36,301 nt of DNA from Latilactobacillus fragifolii (GTDB lineage: Bacteria > Bacillota > Bacilli > Lactobacillales > Lactobacillaceae): the NCBI RefSeq assembly GCF_905332535.1, contig NZ_CAJOCF010000011.1, positions 1 through 36,301 of the forward strand, written 5' to 3'. The position numbers were made by a program, and so were the translations under genes. A model generated the notes under the pieces. That model ran no database searches, had not been told where the DNA came from, and saw only the letters and a list, made by a program, of their open reading frames with translations. Below, piece by piece: positions 9,308-17,964 of the stretch (positions are counted from its first letter, which is position 1; the number at the start of each line of letters is the position of its first letter).

Positions 9308-9335
9308 TTGTATTTTGAAGGCGATTTGGTATGAT
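9308..9335 (+). promoter_or_regulatory. Promoter of the M-box/mgtA transcript
   Basis: TTGTAT (9308-9313), a 16-base spacer and TATGAT (9330-9335) with the TGG extension. The predicted start near 9342 gives a leader of about 260 nt that contains the riboswitch. Confidence 0.55.
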
Positions 9336-9361
9336 AAGGATATAAATATTAAATCTATTGA

Positions 9362-9530
9362 TAACGCTAATCCGTTAGGTGAGGCTCCTATATGAACAAA
9401 CGCTGCTGCTCAGAAACATCGAGAGATGCCAATTGAGTCAACTGAAACTGCCCTGAAGGCTTTTTCTAATGTAGCTGAACAAAGTTCTACGTCATATAGT
9501 GCTAAAGCTCAACGATTGGAATGGCTTATT
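9362..9530 (+). ncRNA. M-box (ykoK) Mg2+ riboswitch aptamer
   Basis: The leader contains the conserved M-box blocks in order: CGTTAGGTGAGGCTCCTATA (9373-9392), then CGCTGCTGCTCAGAAA, then TCGAGAGATGCCAAT, and finally GTGCTAAAGCTCAACGA. These are the signature segments of the ykoK leader family, which folds on Mg2+ binding. The conserved 5' and 3' ends are about 150 bases apart, as in known members. A terminator hairpin follows at 9540-9570, so high Mg2+ should stop transcription before mgtA. The exact aptamer ends are approximate. Confidence 0.95.
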
Positions 9531-9539
9531 TTTCTTGTG

Positions 9540-9570
9540 AGGCATCCTTTCTTTGAGGATGCCTTTTTTT
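9540..9570 (+). terminator. M-box expression-platform terminator
   Basis: AGGCATCC and GGATGCCT form an 8-bp stem with a 9-nt loop followed by T7. It lies directly between the aptamer and the mgtA ribosome binding site and is the off-state hairpin of the riboswitch. Confidence 0.92.
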
Positions 9571-9602
9571 ATGCGGATAAGCTGCGAACGGGAGGGATTA
9601 TG

Positions 9603-12149
9603 ATGGCTAAGACAATTAAACTGACACTCAATCAGATTAATCAATTAACGCCAGAAGCAAGTTTAGAACATTTTGAAACTGATAAGAAGGGGTTGTCACA
9701 GCAACAGCGAACAGCCCGGTTACAAACCTATGGTGAAAATACGATTCAAAAGTGGCAACAGCGTTCGTTGTTACGTGCGATTTGGCAGAGTGTGCAAGAT
9801 CCATTTATCGGCGTCTTAGCCGTCTTAATGACCATTTCATGGCTCAGTCGTGATCTTGATGGCGCAATCGTCATGCTCATCATGATTATTGTGTCTAGTA
9901 GTATTCGCTTCGTGCAAGAGCGCAAGTCTGAGCAAGCGAGTATTGCGTTACAAGCGATGTTGGCAAAGACTAGCCGGGTTTTAATTGCGGGCCAACCAAC
10001 TGAGGTAGCAGCGCAAAGTCTGGTGCCGGGGGATATTGTGCAGTTGCAAACGGGTGATTTGATTAATGCTGATTTAAAACTGCTGGCAAGTCATGATTTA
10101 CAAATTAATCAATCTTCTTTGACAGGTGAATCGAAACCTGTGAGCAAAAAGATAACGACGTCAACGACAGACGCAACGCATGCGGCAGATATGGCGAGTT
10201 TATTGTTGATGGGGAGTACCGTGGTCAATGGCCAAGCGACCGCGCTAGTGATTGCCACGGGCCAAGCGACTTGTTTTAGCGCAATTGTAACCACTGAGCC
10301 TAAGTCACGGACGAACCAATTTGATGCGGGATTGAAACACATTAGTTGGTTATTAATCCGCATGATGCTTGTCTTGGTACCCTTTGTATTTGTAATTAAT
10401 GGTGTCACTAAGGGGGATTGGCAACAGTCATTTTTCTTTGCAATCGCTGTGGCGGTTGGTTTGACGCCTGAGATGTTACCGATGATTGTCAATAGTAATT
10501 TGGCAAAAGGCAGTATCGTTTTGAGTCAACAACAGGTCATCGTCAAGCAACTGAAAGCTATTCAAAATTTAGGGGCGATGTCGGTTTTATGTACGGATAA
10601 AACGGGAACGTTGACGGAAGATCATATTAAATTAATGTATTATGCGGATATTTTAGGTGTGCGGGATGTACAAGTTTTGCGCTTGGCGTATTTGAATGCT
10701 AAGGGCCAATCTGGTTGGCAGAACCTTTTGGATGAAGCGATTATTCATTATTATGAACAAGATCAACCTAATGATCACTTCCCATATCAAAAACTGGGCG
10801 AGATTCCGTTTAATTTCGAGCGGCGGCGGCTAACGGTTTGGCTTAAAAACTCCGCTGGGAATCAATTAGTGACAAAAGGGGCTTTTGAAGAAGTGCTAGC
10901 CGCGTGTTCCCAAGTCCGGTTAGCTGATCAAATTGAACCCCTTACTGAAGCGCAAAAGCAGAACCTAGTGGCGGTGCATGACCGATTAGCACAGCAGGGG
11001 ATGCGGATGCTGGCGGTTGCTTATCAAGATGATTTAGCAGAGACGGCGGCAATTGACCACGTTGGCAATCAAGGCTTGATTTTCGCCGGTTTTCTAGGGT
11101 TTTTGGACCCACCAAAGCAATCGGCGATTACGGCCATTCAACAGCTACAAGCCCATCATGTAGCGGTCAAAATTTTAACGGGTGACAGTGCCTTAACAAC
11201 ACAGCAAGTGGCCCAAAAAGTGGGAATTGCGAATTTAGCCGTTACCACGGGTGAGATGCTAGAAACGTTAACAGATTCGCAAGTTAGCGAGTTGTTAACC
11301 GAGCAAGCATTATTTGCCAAATTGGCGCCCCTTCAAAAAGCGCGGCTCATTCGCCTATTGCAAGCACAAGGGGAAGTCGTCGGCTTCATGGGCGATGGTA
11401 TCAATGATACGACCGCTTTGAAACAAGCAGACGTCGGGATTTCAGTGGATAATGCCGCGGACCTCACAAAGGATGCGAGTGATGTGATTCTACTGGAAAA
11501 AGATTTGAACGTTTTAGAACACGGGGTGCTCGAAGGACGACGGGTCTTTATTAATATGTATAAGTACATTCGGATTACGTTAGCTTCTAATTTAGGCAAT
11601 GTTTTAAGCGTGTTGGTTGCCAGCATTTGTTTACCATTCTTACCGATGTTATCGCTACAAATTCTTGTCCAGAATTTACTGTATGATGTCGCCCAACTCT
11701 GGCTACCTTGGGACCGGGTTGCCGAAAAACAATTGCGCCAACCAACCCAATGGGCAACAAAAGGCTTATTGAAGAGTGCTTTTATGCTAGGCCCATTGAG
11801 CTCAATGGTGGATATTGTGACCTTTGCGATTCTCTGGTTTGGATTTGGCCTGCAAACGCCAGCTCAACAAGGGGCCTTTCAAGCAAGTTGGTTTGTGGTC
11901 GGGCTATTCACCCAGATGCTAGTGGTTTATGTATTGCGCACCCCAGCGTCACCGCTAAAAGACCATGCAAATTGGCGCGTTTACTTGGGAAGCTTAATTA
12001 GTTTGTCGATTGGGTGCATTCTAGTATTGACCCCCCTCAGACAAGCCGTTGATTTCCAAGCAATTCCAGCACACTTTGGCTGGATTGCAGGGGCATTAGT
12101 TATTGCGTATCTGTTGATTACAAACGCGGTTAAGAATAGCGCACGATAA
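9603..12149 (+). CDS. mgtA: Mg2+-transporting P-type ATPase, MgtA/MgtB family
   Basis: Imports Mg2+ across the membrane using ATP. Domains in order: cytoplasmic N-terminus, first membrane pair, actuator loop with TGES (174-177), core membrane helices with VGLTPEMLPMIV (285-296) typical of MgtA/MgtB, phosphorylation motif DKTGTLT with Asp332, nucleotide domain, hinge GDGIND near 597-602, then the C-terminal helices. The length of 848 aa is close to the family. The frame stays open upstream to 9426, but that region is the M-box aptamer and terminator. GGAGGG at 9591-9596 supports ATG 9603 (or 9600). The riboswitch places it under Mg2+ control, which supports the substrate call. Confidence 0.93.
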   Translation: MAKTIKLTLNQINQLTPEASLEHFETDKKGLSQQQRTARLQTYGENTIQKWQQRSLLRAIWQSVQDPFIGVLAVLMTISWLSRDLDGAIVMLIMIIVSSSIRFVQERKSEQASIALQAMLAKTSRVLIAGQPTEVAAQSLVPGDIVQLQTGDLINADLKLLASHDLQINQSSLTGESKPVSKKITTSTTDATHAADMASLLLMGSTVVNGQATALVIATGQATCFSAIVTTEPKSRTNQFDAGLKHISWLLIRMMLVLVPFVFVINGVTKGDWQQSFFFAIAVAVGLTPEMLPMIVNSNLAKGSIVLSQQQVIVKQLKAIQNLGAMSVLCTDKTGTLTEDHIKLMYYADILGVRDVQVLRLAYLNAKGQSGWQNLLDEAIIHYYEQDQPNDHFPYQKLGEIPFNFERRRLTVWLKNSAGNQLVTKGAFEEVLAACSQVRLADQIEPLTEAQKQNLVAVHDRLAQQGMRMLAVAYQDDLAETAAIDHVGNQGLIFAGFLGFLDPPKQSAITAIQQLQAHHVAVKILTGDSALTTQQVAQKVGIANLAVTTGEMLETLTDSQVSELLTEQALFAKLAPLQKARLIRLLQAQGEVVGFMGDGINDTTALKQADVGISVDNAADLTKDASDVILLEKDLNVLEHGVLEGRRVFINMYKYIRITLASNLGNVLSVLVASICLPFLPMLSLQILVQNLLYDVAQLWLPWDRVAEKQLRQPTQWATKGLLKSAFMLGPLSSMVDIVTFAILWFGFGLQTPAQQGAFQASWFVVGLFTQMLVVYVLRTPASPLKDHANWRVYLGSLISLSIGCILVLTPLRQAVDFQAIPAHFGWIAGALVIAYLLITNAVKNSAR

Positions 12150-12189
12150 AAAAACTGCTAGATGATAGTGTCATCTAGCAGTTTTTTTT
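12148..12189. terminator. Bidirectional terminator between mgtA and plsC
   Basis: A perfect 12-bp stem (ACTGCTAGATGA at 12154-12165 with TCATCTAGCAGT at 12171-12182), 5-nt loop, and A and T tracts on either side. It serves the convergent mgtA and plsC transcripts. Confidence 0.93.
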
Positions 12190-12190
12190 A

Positions 12191-12814
12191 TTACTTTTTA
12201 TCAGGTAGTTCATATTTAAAATCAGGGTTAATTTCGTGATCAATTTGGTCGAATGCGGCTTGCATTTGGTGATTGACGACTTCTAAATTCGCTTCGTTGA
12301 GTTTTAATTTTGGATCAATTGGAATTGGTTCACCGAAGCGAATCGTAATCTTTTTCCGTTTTAAAACATCAGAGAATTTCAATGGACCTTGATAGACCGC
12401 CGGCACAAGTGGCACCCGTGCCATCTTGGCAATCACGACCGCTCCGCCTTTGAGTTCGCTTGAGTAGCGGCTACCAGTGGGGAACATGATTAATGAAAGT
12501 TCCTTTGAGCGGAGGGCTTTAACTGGAGTTTTAATGGCTGATGGGCCAGGGTTTGTTCGGTTCACAGGAAAGGCGTTTGCATGGGTTAAGATGAACCGTA
12601 AAATTGGGTTTTTAAATAATTCTTCCTTTGCCATGAACGTGAATTTCCGGGGGCTAGCGGCAAGGGCAAAGAAGATTGGGTCCCACCAAGTCCGGTGCGG
12701 GCCAACTAAAACGTAAGTGCCTTCAGGGAGGACTTCTTTATTTTCGACCGTCAGATTGCCATTCAATAACCAGGCTAAGAGCCGGACGATAAAACGTGCA
12801 AATGAGAAAAACAT
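12191..12814 (-). CDS. plsC: 1-acyl-sn-glycerol-3-phosphate acyltransferase PlsC family
   Basis: Transfers an acyl chain to lysophosphatidic acid to make phosphatidic acid at the inner face of the membrane. The 207-aa protein has a hydrophobic N-terminus (residues 1-18) and the catalytic HX4D motif as His40 and Asp45 (GPHRTWWDP). The phosphate-binding block, FPEGTR in typical members, reads FPTGSR at 111-116, and VPLVPAVYQGP follows as motif IV. AAGGAA precedes the ATG. It is a single gene between a shared terminator and the divergent tRNA methyltransferase unit. Another lysophospholipid acyltransferase of the same superfamily is possible. Confidence 0.87.
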   Translation of the reverse strand: MFFSFARFIVRLLAWLLNGNLTVENKEVLPEGTYVLVGPHRTWWDPIFFALAASPRKFTFMAKEELFKNPILRFILTHANAFPVNRTNPGPSAIKTPVKALRSKELSLIMFPTGSRYSSELKGGAVVIAKMARVPLVPAVYQGPLKFSDVLKRKKITIRFGEPIPIDPKLKLNEANLEVVNHQMQAAFDQIDHEINPDFKYELPDKK

Positions 12815-12875
12815 AGGCTAGATTCCTTTCAAACATGACTAGTATCTGCTCATTATACCAAATAATGATACTCTT

Positions 12876-12884
12876 TGTTATAAT
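12876..12884 (+). promoter_or_regulatory. Promoter of the tRNA methyltransferase operon, extended -10
   Basis: TGTTATAAT is a consensus extended -10. It lies inside the upstream open extension of the methyltransferase frame, which argues that translation starts downstream at 12919. Confidence 0.65.
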
Positions 12885-12918
12885 ATGCCTAAATACAAAT
12901 GAGGTTGAAGGTAGAACG

Positions 12919-13662
12919 ATGTTAAAAGCAGATGAGCGGATTGACCAATTATTTCGCTTAGATATTCAAATTATTCAAAGCCCATCCGTTTTTTCCTATT
13001 CAATGGATGCGGTATTATTGGCTGATTTTGCACAGTTGCCCAAACGCGGAACGATTGTCGATTTATGCGCCGGCAATGGGGCGGTCGGTTTATTCATGAG
13101 TCCTAAAACAAATGGCCAGATTATCGGTGTTGAACTTCAAGAACGCTTGGCCGATATGGCTCAACGGTCAATCGAACTGAACGACTTAACTGATCAAATG
13201 ACGATGCTCAATATGGATTTGAAAGACGTCAACAGTAAAATCCACAAAGATAGCGTTGATATTGTGACCTGTAATCCACCGTATTTTAAGGTTGAACCAA
13301 ATAGTCAAAAAAATCCCAACGAGTATTTGGCACTTGCGCGGCATGAGATTGCAACGAATTTGCACACCGTTATCCAGACCATGAGCGGCTTATTGAAGAT
13401 GAATGGTAAAGGTTATTTAGTGCATCGTCCAGAACGGTTCTTAGAAATCTGTGATGAACTGCGGGCAGCACGGATGGAACCCAAACGCGTGCGATTTGTT
13501 TACCCCAAAGTAGGTAAAGAAGCAAATATGGTGTTAATTGAAGCGGTCAAAGATGGTAAAAAAGGGGGGCTACGAATGCTTCCGGAACTGACGATTTATG
13601 ACCAAGACAGCAACTATACACCAGAGATGCGCACGAAGTTATTCATGACTGACGATGACTGA
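12919..13662 (+). CDS. yabB: tRNA1(Val) (adenine(37)-N6)-methyltransferase family (YabB/YfiC)
   Basis: A 247-aa SAM-dependent methyltransferase. Motif I is [12 protein letters not shown] near residues 46-57, and NPPYFK at 119-124 is the adenine-N6 methyltransferase catalytic motif. The N-terminal [20 protein letters not shown] and the [12 protein letters not shown] block match the TrmN6/YabB family, which methylates A37 of a valine tRNA in E. coli. I chose ATG 12919, 7 bases after GAAGG; the longer frame from 12835 runs through the promoter. The stop overlaps the start of the GIY-YIG gene by 8 bases, so the two are co-translated. This yabB-yazA pairing is common in Firmicutes. Confidence 0.88.
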   Translation: MLKADERIDQLFRLDIQIIQSPSVFSYSMDAVLLADFAQLPKRGTIVDLCAGNGAVGLFMSPKTNGQIIGVELQERLADMAQRSIELNDLTDQMTMLNMDLKDVNSKIHKDSVDIVTCNPPYFKVEPNSQKNPNEYLALARHEIATNLHTVIQTMSGLLKMNGKGYLVHRPERFLEICDELRAARMEPKRVRFVYPKVGKEANMVLIEAVKDGKKGGLRMLPELTIYDQDSNYTPEMRTKLFMTDDD

Positions 13663-13930
13663 GAAAGCTTATTATTTTTATGTGTTAGTCTGTGCTGATC
13701 ATAGTTTTTATGGGGGCTTTACGACCGATGTCACCAAGCGGGTAGCGACGCATAATGCCGGCAAAGGTGCGAAGTACACGAAACGACGGCGACCAGTACG
13801 CCTATTATATTTTGAAACGTTTAGCGATAAATCGGCGGCACTTAAAGCGGAGTACGCGTTCAAACACCAAACCCGCCGCAAAAAAGAACAGTATTTAATC
13901 GAACGCGGGATTTCAAGGACTGAATTTTAG
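13655..13930 (+). CDS. yazA: GIY-YIG domain protein, UPF0213/YazA family
   Basis: A 91-aa single-domain GIY-YIG nuclease-fold protein. The two core strands read [10 protein letters not shown] and FYGGFTTD, followed by [23 protein letters not shown] with the conserved Arg, and the Glu of YFETF. The stand-alone family (YazA/YhbQ) is linked to the UvrC-type nuclease fold, but its role in the cell is unclear. The start overlaps the methyltransferase stop; the next gene follows within 15 bases. Confidence 0.9.
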   Translation: MTEKAYYFYVLVCADHSFYGGFTTDVTKRVATHNAGKGAKYTKRRRPVRLLYFETFSDKSAALKAEYAFKHQTRRKKEQYLIERGISRTEF

Positions 13931-13945
13931 AATGGAGTGACCAAT

Positions 13946-14485
13946 ATGCAACCAAAGTTAGTTGTCGATCAACACATTCATTTGCAACCAGTGACGGTAG
14001 CAGATGCGCCAGCATTATTTCAGTTAGTGCACCAAAATCGGGCTAATCTCGATACATGGTTAACGTGGGTTGCTGATATTGAATCAGTGGCCGATGAACT
14101 CAGCTTTTTAAAATATGCGCAGCAACAAATGGCGCATCAAGCATTGTGGATGGCAACGATTTGGAAGGATCATCAGTTAGTTGGGATGATTGACGTCCAT
14201 AATATCGATAATTTGCATCGCACGGGTGAAGTCGGTTATTGGTTAGACGAAGCTTTTCGTGGGCAGGGCATCATGCATCGCGCGATAGCAGCTATTGAAC
14301 GCTACGCGGCTAGTGAACTGGAACTAGATCAGTTGAGTATCGTTGTTGCACATGATAATGTGGCGAGCCAGCAAGTTGCCCTAAATGCGGGGTACCAAGC
14401 AATGGAAACCCTGAATGGTGCGACATTTGTAGATCATCAATTACAAGATGCCACGCGCTATCAAAAACAGTTGGGAAGCGCATAA
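13946..14485 (+). CDS. GNAT acetyltransferase, RimJ/RimL type
   Basis: A 179-aa GCN5-related N-acetyltransferase. The RimL-like layout is visible: an N-terminal LQPVTVADAPALFQLV strand-helix, then GEVGYWLDEAFRGQGIMHRA (about residues 92-111), in which RGQG is the acetyl-CoA pyrophosphate-binding loop. HDNVASQQVALNAGY (134-148) is the usual motif B end. Relatives acetylate ribosomal protein N-termini or small molecules; the acceptor here is unknown. GGAG at 13934-13937 is spaced 8 bases from ATG 13946, so I prefer it to an in-frame GTG at 13937. It is the last gene of the small operon. Confidence 0.85.
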   Translation: MQPKLVVDQHIHLQPVTVADAPALFQLVHQNRANLDTWLTWVADIESVADELSFLKYAQQQMAHQALWMATIWKDHQLVGMIDVHNIDNLHRTGEVGYWLDEAFRGQGIMHRAIAAIERYAASELELDQLSIVVAHDNVASQQVALNAGYQAMETLNGATFVDHQLQDATRYQKQLGSA

Positions 14486-14492
14486 GTTCTTG

Positions 14493-14521
14493 TTGACGTG
14501 CCTTGTTATTTTTAGTATACT
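14493..14521 (+). promoter_or_regulatory. rpsB promoter
   Basis: TTGACG (14493-14498), a 17-base spacer and TATACT (14516-14521). This near-consensus promoter has a predicted start near 14528, giving a 5' leader of about 118 nt. Confidence 0.85.
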
Positions 14522-14528
14522 TTTAAAC

Positions 14529-14614
14529 GGTATTTCAATACCAAAAATAATTCACACTGATTGATTTTTAGAGAGGTGCTTGGCGACAAGTTCTCTAAAA
14601 AAGTGAAATCAGTG
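14529..14614 (+). ncRNA. Structured 5' leader of rpsB (candidate S2 autoregulatory element)
   Basis: The leader begins with a small hairpin (GGTAT/ATACC, 14529-14542). A three-tier stem follows: outer 8 bp CACTGATT (14555-14562) with AATCAGTG (14607-14614); middle 10 bp TTTTTAGAGA (14565-14574) with TCTCTAAAAA (14592-14601); apical CTTG-GCGA-CAAG (14579-14590) with a GNRA tetraloop and an asymmetric internal loop. Ribosomal protein operons often carry such leaders for feedback by the encoded protein. The fold is visible; binding by S2 is inference. Confidence 0.7.
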
Positions 14615-14645
14615 GTCGAAAAAAACCATATGGAGGTCTGTTGAC

Positions 14646-15440
14646 ATGGCTGTATTGTCAATGAAACAATTATTAGAAGCGGGTGTTCACTTCGGTCACC
14701 AAACACGTCGTTGGAACCCAAAAATGAAGAAATTTATCTTTACTGAAAGAAATGGTATCTATATCATCGACTTACAAAAGACAGTTCGCATGGTTGACGA
14801 TGCTTACGACTTTGTTAAAGAAGAAGCTGCTAATGATGGTGTCTTCTTATTCGTTGGTACTAAGAAACAAGCACAAGATGCAATTGCTGAAGAATCAGTA
14901 CGTGCAGGTCAATACTTTGTAAACCACCGTTGGTTAGGTGGGACTTTAACAAACTGGGACACAATCCAAAAACGGATTAAACGTCTTAAAGAAATTAAAG
15001 CAATGGACGAAGATGGGACATTTGATCGTTTACCTAAGAAAGAAGTTGCCTTGTTGAAGAAACAACAAGAAAAACTTGAAAAATTCTTAGGCGGTATCGA
15101 AGATATGCCACGCATTCCTGATGTAATGTTCGTTGTTGATCCTCGTAAAGAACGCATTGCTATCAAGGAAGCCCAAAAATTAAATATCCCAGTCGTTGCT
15201 ATGGTTGATACTAACTCAGATCCTGATGATATTGATGTTATTATCCCATCAAACGATGACGCTATCCGCGCTGTTCGTTTAATCACTGCTAAAATGGCTG
15301 ATGCTATCATCGAAGGCCGTCAAGGTGAAGATGATGTTGAAGAAGCTACATTTGCTGCAGAAAACAAACCAGCAGACTCAATGGAAGAAATCGTTGAAGC
15401 AGTTGAAGGCGACAACGATACTAACACTGACGCTAAATAG
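14646..15440 (+). CDS. rpsB: 30S ribosomal protein S2
   Basis: S2 binds late to the head/body junction of the small ribosomal subunit. The protein opens [32 protein letters not shown] and contains the family landmarks [24 protein letters not shown] (here [10 protein letters not shown]) and [18 protein letters not shown]. At 264 aa it has an acidic C-terminal extension of about 25 residues beyond the core, as in other lactobacilli. GGAGGT precedes the ATG. It heads the rpsB-tsf-pyrH-frr block and is preceded by a strong promoter and a folded leader. Confidence 0.98.
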   Translation: MAVLSMKQLLEAGVHFGHQTRRWNPKMKKFIFTERNGIYIIDLQKTVRMVDDAYDFVKEEAANDGVFLFVGTKKQAQDAIAEESVRAGQYFVNHRWLGGTLTNWDTIQKRIKRLKEIKAMDEDGTFDRLPKKEVALLKKQQEKLEKFLGGIEDMPRIPDVMFVVDPRKERIAIKEAQKLNIPVVAMVDTNSDPDDIDVIIPSNDDAIRAVRLITAKMADAIIEGRQGEDDVEEATFAAENKPADSMEEIVEAVEGDNDTNTDAK

Positions 15441-15451
15441 TAGATTCAAAT

Positions 15452-15507
15452 AAGCTGTCTTAGAGGTTTCGCAAATACTGCCTGACTTGTGGGACAGCTT
15501 TTTTTAA
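15452..15507 (+). terminator. Hairpin with T-tract between rpsB and tsf (attenuator)
   Basis: AAGCTGTC (15452-15459) pairs with GACAGCTT (15493-15500), closing a loop of about 33 nt, and is followed by T5. As no clear separate promoter precedes tsf, it probably acts as a partial terminator that lowers tsf relative to rpsB. Confidence 0.65.
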
Positions 15508-15546
15508 ACCAGTTGTATTGAATATAAATTGTCGGAGGTATGAATG

Positions 15547-16422
15547 ATGGCTGAAATTAAAGCTGCACAAGTAATGGAATTACGTAAGAAAACAGGCGTT
15601 GGGATTATGGACGCTAAAAAAGCCCTTGTAGAAAGTAACGGCGACGTTGCACAAGCAATCGATGCTTTACGTGAAAAAGGGATGGCAAAGGCTGCTAAGA
15701 AGAGTGACCGGATTGCTGCTGAAGGTTTAGCAGGCATCGCAATCGATGGCAACACGGCTGCAATCGTTGAAGTGAACTCAGAAACTGACTTTGTTGCTTC
15801 AAACGACCAATTCAAAGCTTTATTGAAAGATATTGCTGAAACAATTGCTAAGAACAAACCAGCTGACATGGCTGCTGCTGAAGCATTACCAATGGGCGAA
15901 GGCACAATTGGCAGCGCAGTAATCAACTTAACTGCTGTAATTGGTGAAAAAATTAGCTTCCGTCGTTTTGAATTAGTTGAAAAAAATGATGGCGACCACT
16001 TTGGCGCATACCTACACAATGGTGGCCAAATCGCTTCATTAGTTACTTTAGAAGGCGCTGATGATGAAACAGCCCATGACGTTGCAATGCACGTTTCAGC
16101 TGTTAACCCGCAATATGTTTCTCGCGAAGATGTTCCGGCCGAAACATTGGCTCACGAACGGGAAGTATTAACTGAAGAAACAAAGAACGAAGGCAAACCA
16201 GAAAACATCATTCCTAAGATTGTTGAAGGGCGCGTTAACAAGTTCTTGTCAGAAATCAGTTTGAACGATCAAGCTTTCATCAAGGACTCAGATCAAACGG
16301 TTGCCCAATTTGTTGCATCTAAGAACGGTAGCGTTAAAGGTTTCGTTCGTTTCACTGTTGGTGAAGGGATCGAGAAAAAAGAAAATAACTTTGTTGATGA
16401 AGTCATGGGCCAAATCAAATAA
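15547..16422 (+). CDS. tsf: Translation elongation factor Ts
   Basis: EF-Ts exchanges GDP for GTP on EF-Tu. The N-terminal UBA-like domain ([26 protein letters not shown]) is followed by the TDFVASN core motif near residue 80 that contacts EF-Tu, and by the dimerisation and C-terminal modules, which end [14 protein letters not shown]. The length of 291 aa is usual. Two consecutive ATG codons occur; GGAGG at 15534-15538 is spaced 8 bases from 15547 and 5 from 15544, so I chose the second. It lies downstream of rpsB beyond a hairpin and ends at its own terminator. Confidence 0.97.
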   Translation: MAEIKAAQVMELRKKTGVGIMDAKKALVESNGDVAQAIDALREKGMAKAAKKSDRIAAEGLAGIAIDGNTAAIVEVNSETDFVASNDQFKALLKDIAETIAKNKPADMAAAEALPMGEGTIGSAVINLTAVIGEKISFRRFELVEKNDGDHFGAYLHNGGQIASLVTLEGADDETAHDVAMHVSAVNPQYVSREDVPAETLAHEREVLTEETKNEGKPENIIPKIVEGRVNKFLSEISLNDQAFIKDSDQTVAQFVASKNGSVKGFVRFTVGEGIEKKENNFVDEVMGQIK

Positions 16423-16437
16423 ACTTATTTTTATTTT

Positions 16438-16469
16438 AAAAAGGAACGCATCTAGCGCTCCTTTTTTTT
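16438..16469 (+). terminator. Terminator after tsf
   Basis: AAAAAGGAACGC pairs with GCGCTCCTTTTT (one A-C mismatch) around a 5-nt loop, followed by further T residues (T8 in all). Confidence 0.88.
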
Positions 16470-16574
16470 CGGAGAAAATAAGCACCCAAATGAAACTGGC
16501 GTGGGAGGCTTTCGAGCGCGCTTTTGATGGGGCATTAAGAATTTTAGTAATTTCAACGACGCTTACCCCAATGA

Positions 16575-17351
<777 letters not shown>

Positions 17352-17352
17352 T

Positions 17353-17910
17353 ATGGCAAATCCAATTTTAGACGAAGCAAAAGCAAGCATGGAAAAAGCA
17401 GAAGCTTCATTACAAAGAACATTAGGTCAAATTCGTGCGGGCCGCGCGAATGCGAGCTTGGTTAACCGTGTGAATGTCGAGTATTACGGTGCTATGACAC
17501 CACTTAACCAAATTGCCGCAATCACAATTCCAGAAGCACGGGTCTTATTGATTACCCCTTATGACAAAAGTGCCCTTGAAGCGATTGAAAAGGCCCTTTA
17601 TACAGCTGATCTGGGCATTTCACCAGCCAATGATGGCTCCGTAATCCGGTTAGTCATTCCGCAATTAACTGGGGAACGTCGTAAGGAAATTGCTAAAGAA
17701 GTTGGTAAAGAAGCTGAAATCGGCAAAGTTGCCATCAGAAATGCCCGGCGTGATGCGATGGACAGCTTGAAAAAAGCTGAAAAAGCAAGCGAAATCAGTG
17801 AAGATGAAATGCATGATTTAGAAGAACAAGTGCAAAAATTGACCAATGAAGCAACTAAGAAGATTGACGAAATCGCCAAGGATAAAGAAAAAGAAATTAC
17901 TGAAGGTTAA
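17353..17910 (+). CDS. frr: Ribosome recycling factor
   Basis: RRF, with EF-G, splits the post-termination ribosome. The 185-aa protein matches the family throughout: the helix [20 protein letters not shown] with the Arg-rich IRAGRA segment, [19 protein letters not shown] (domain II), PLTGERR-like [19 protein letters not shown], and the C-terminal helix with [16 protein letters not shown] 17353 lies 1 base after the pyrH stop, with GGAGGAG inside the end of pyrH, indicating translational coupling. A longer frame from 17281 lies wholly in pyrH. The shared hairpin at 17925-17964 ends the unit. Confidence 0.97.
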   Translation: MANPILDEAKASMEKAEASLQRTLGQIRAGRANASLVNRVNVEYYGAMTPLNQIAAITIPEARVLLITPYDKSALEAIEKALYTADLGISPANDGSVIRLVIPQLTGERRKEIAKEVGKEAEIGKVAIRNARRDAMDSLKKAEKASEISEDEMHDLEEQVQKLTNEATKKIDEIAKDKEKEITEG

Positions 17911-17924
17911 ACCCTAATCGATGT

Positions 17925-17964
17925 AAAAAAGCCCCGCCATAGTCATTATGGCGGGGCTTTTTTT
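17925..17964. terminator. Bidirectional terminator between frr and the YhgE gene
   Basis: A perfect 11-bp stem GCCCCGCCATA (17931-17941) with TATGGCGGGGC (17947-17957) and a 5-nt loop, flanked by A6 and T7. It overlaps the last bases of the converging YhgE gene. Confidence 0.93.

Noticed and set aside
9426-9602. N-terminal 59-codon extension of mgtA
   Set aside because: It lies in the M-box aptamer and terminator hairpin, has no ribosome binding site, and does not match MgtA proteins. GGAGGG before 9600-9603 marks the real start.
12835-12918. N-terminal extension of the tRNA methyltransferase frame
   Set aside because: It contains a consensus extended -10 promoter and no ribosome binding site; family members begin at the MLKADERID segment.
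15504-16019. 171-codon minus-strand frame over tsf
   Set aside because: Shadow of tsf codon bias (Ala/Lys-rich gene); the low-complexity Ser/Ala/Ile translation is not protein-like and has no ribosome binding site.
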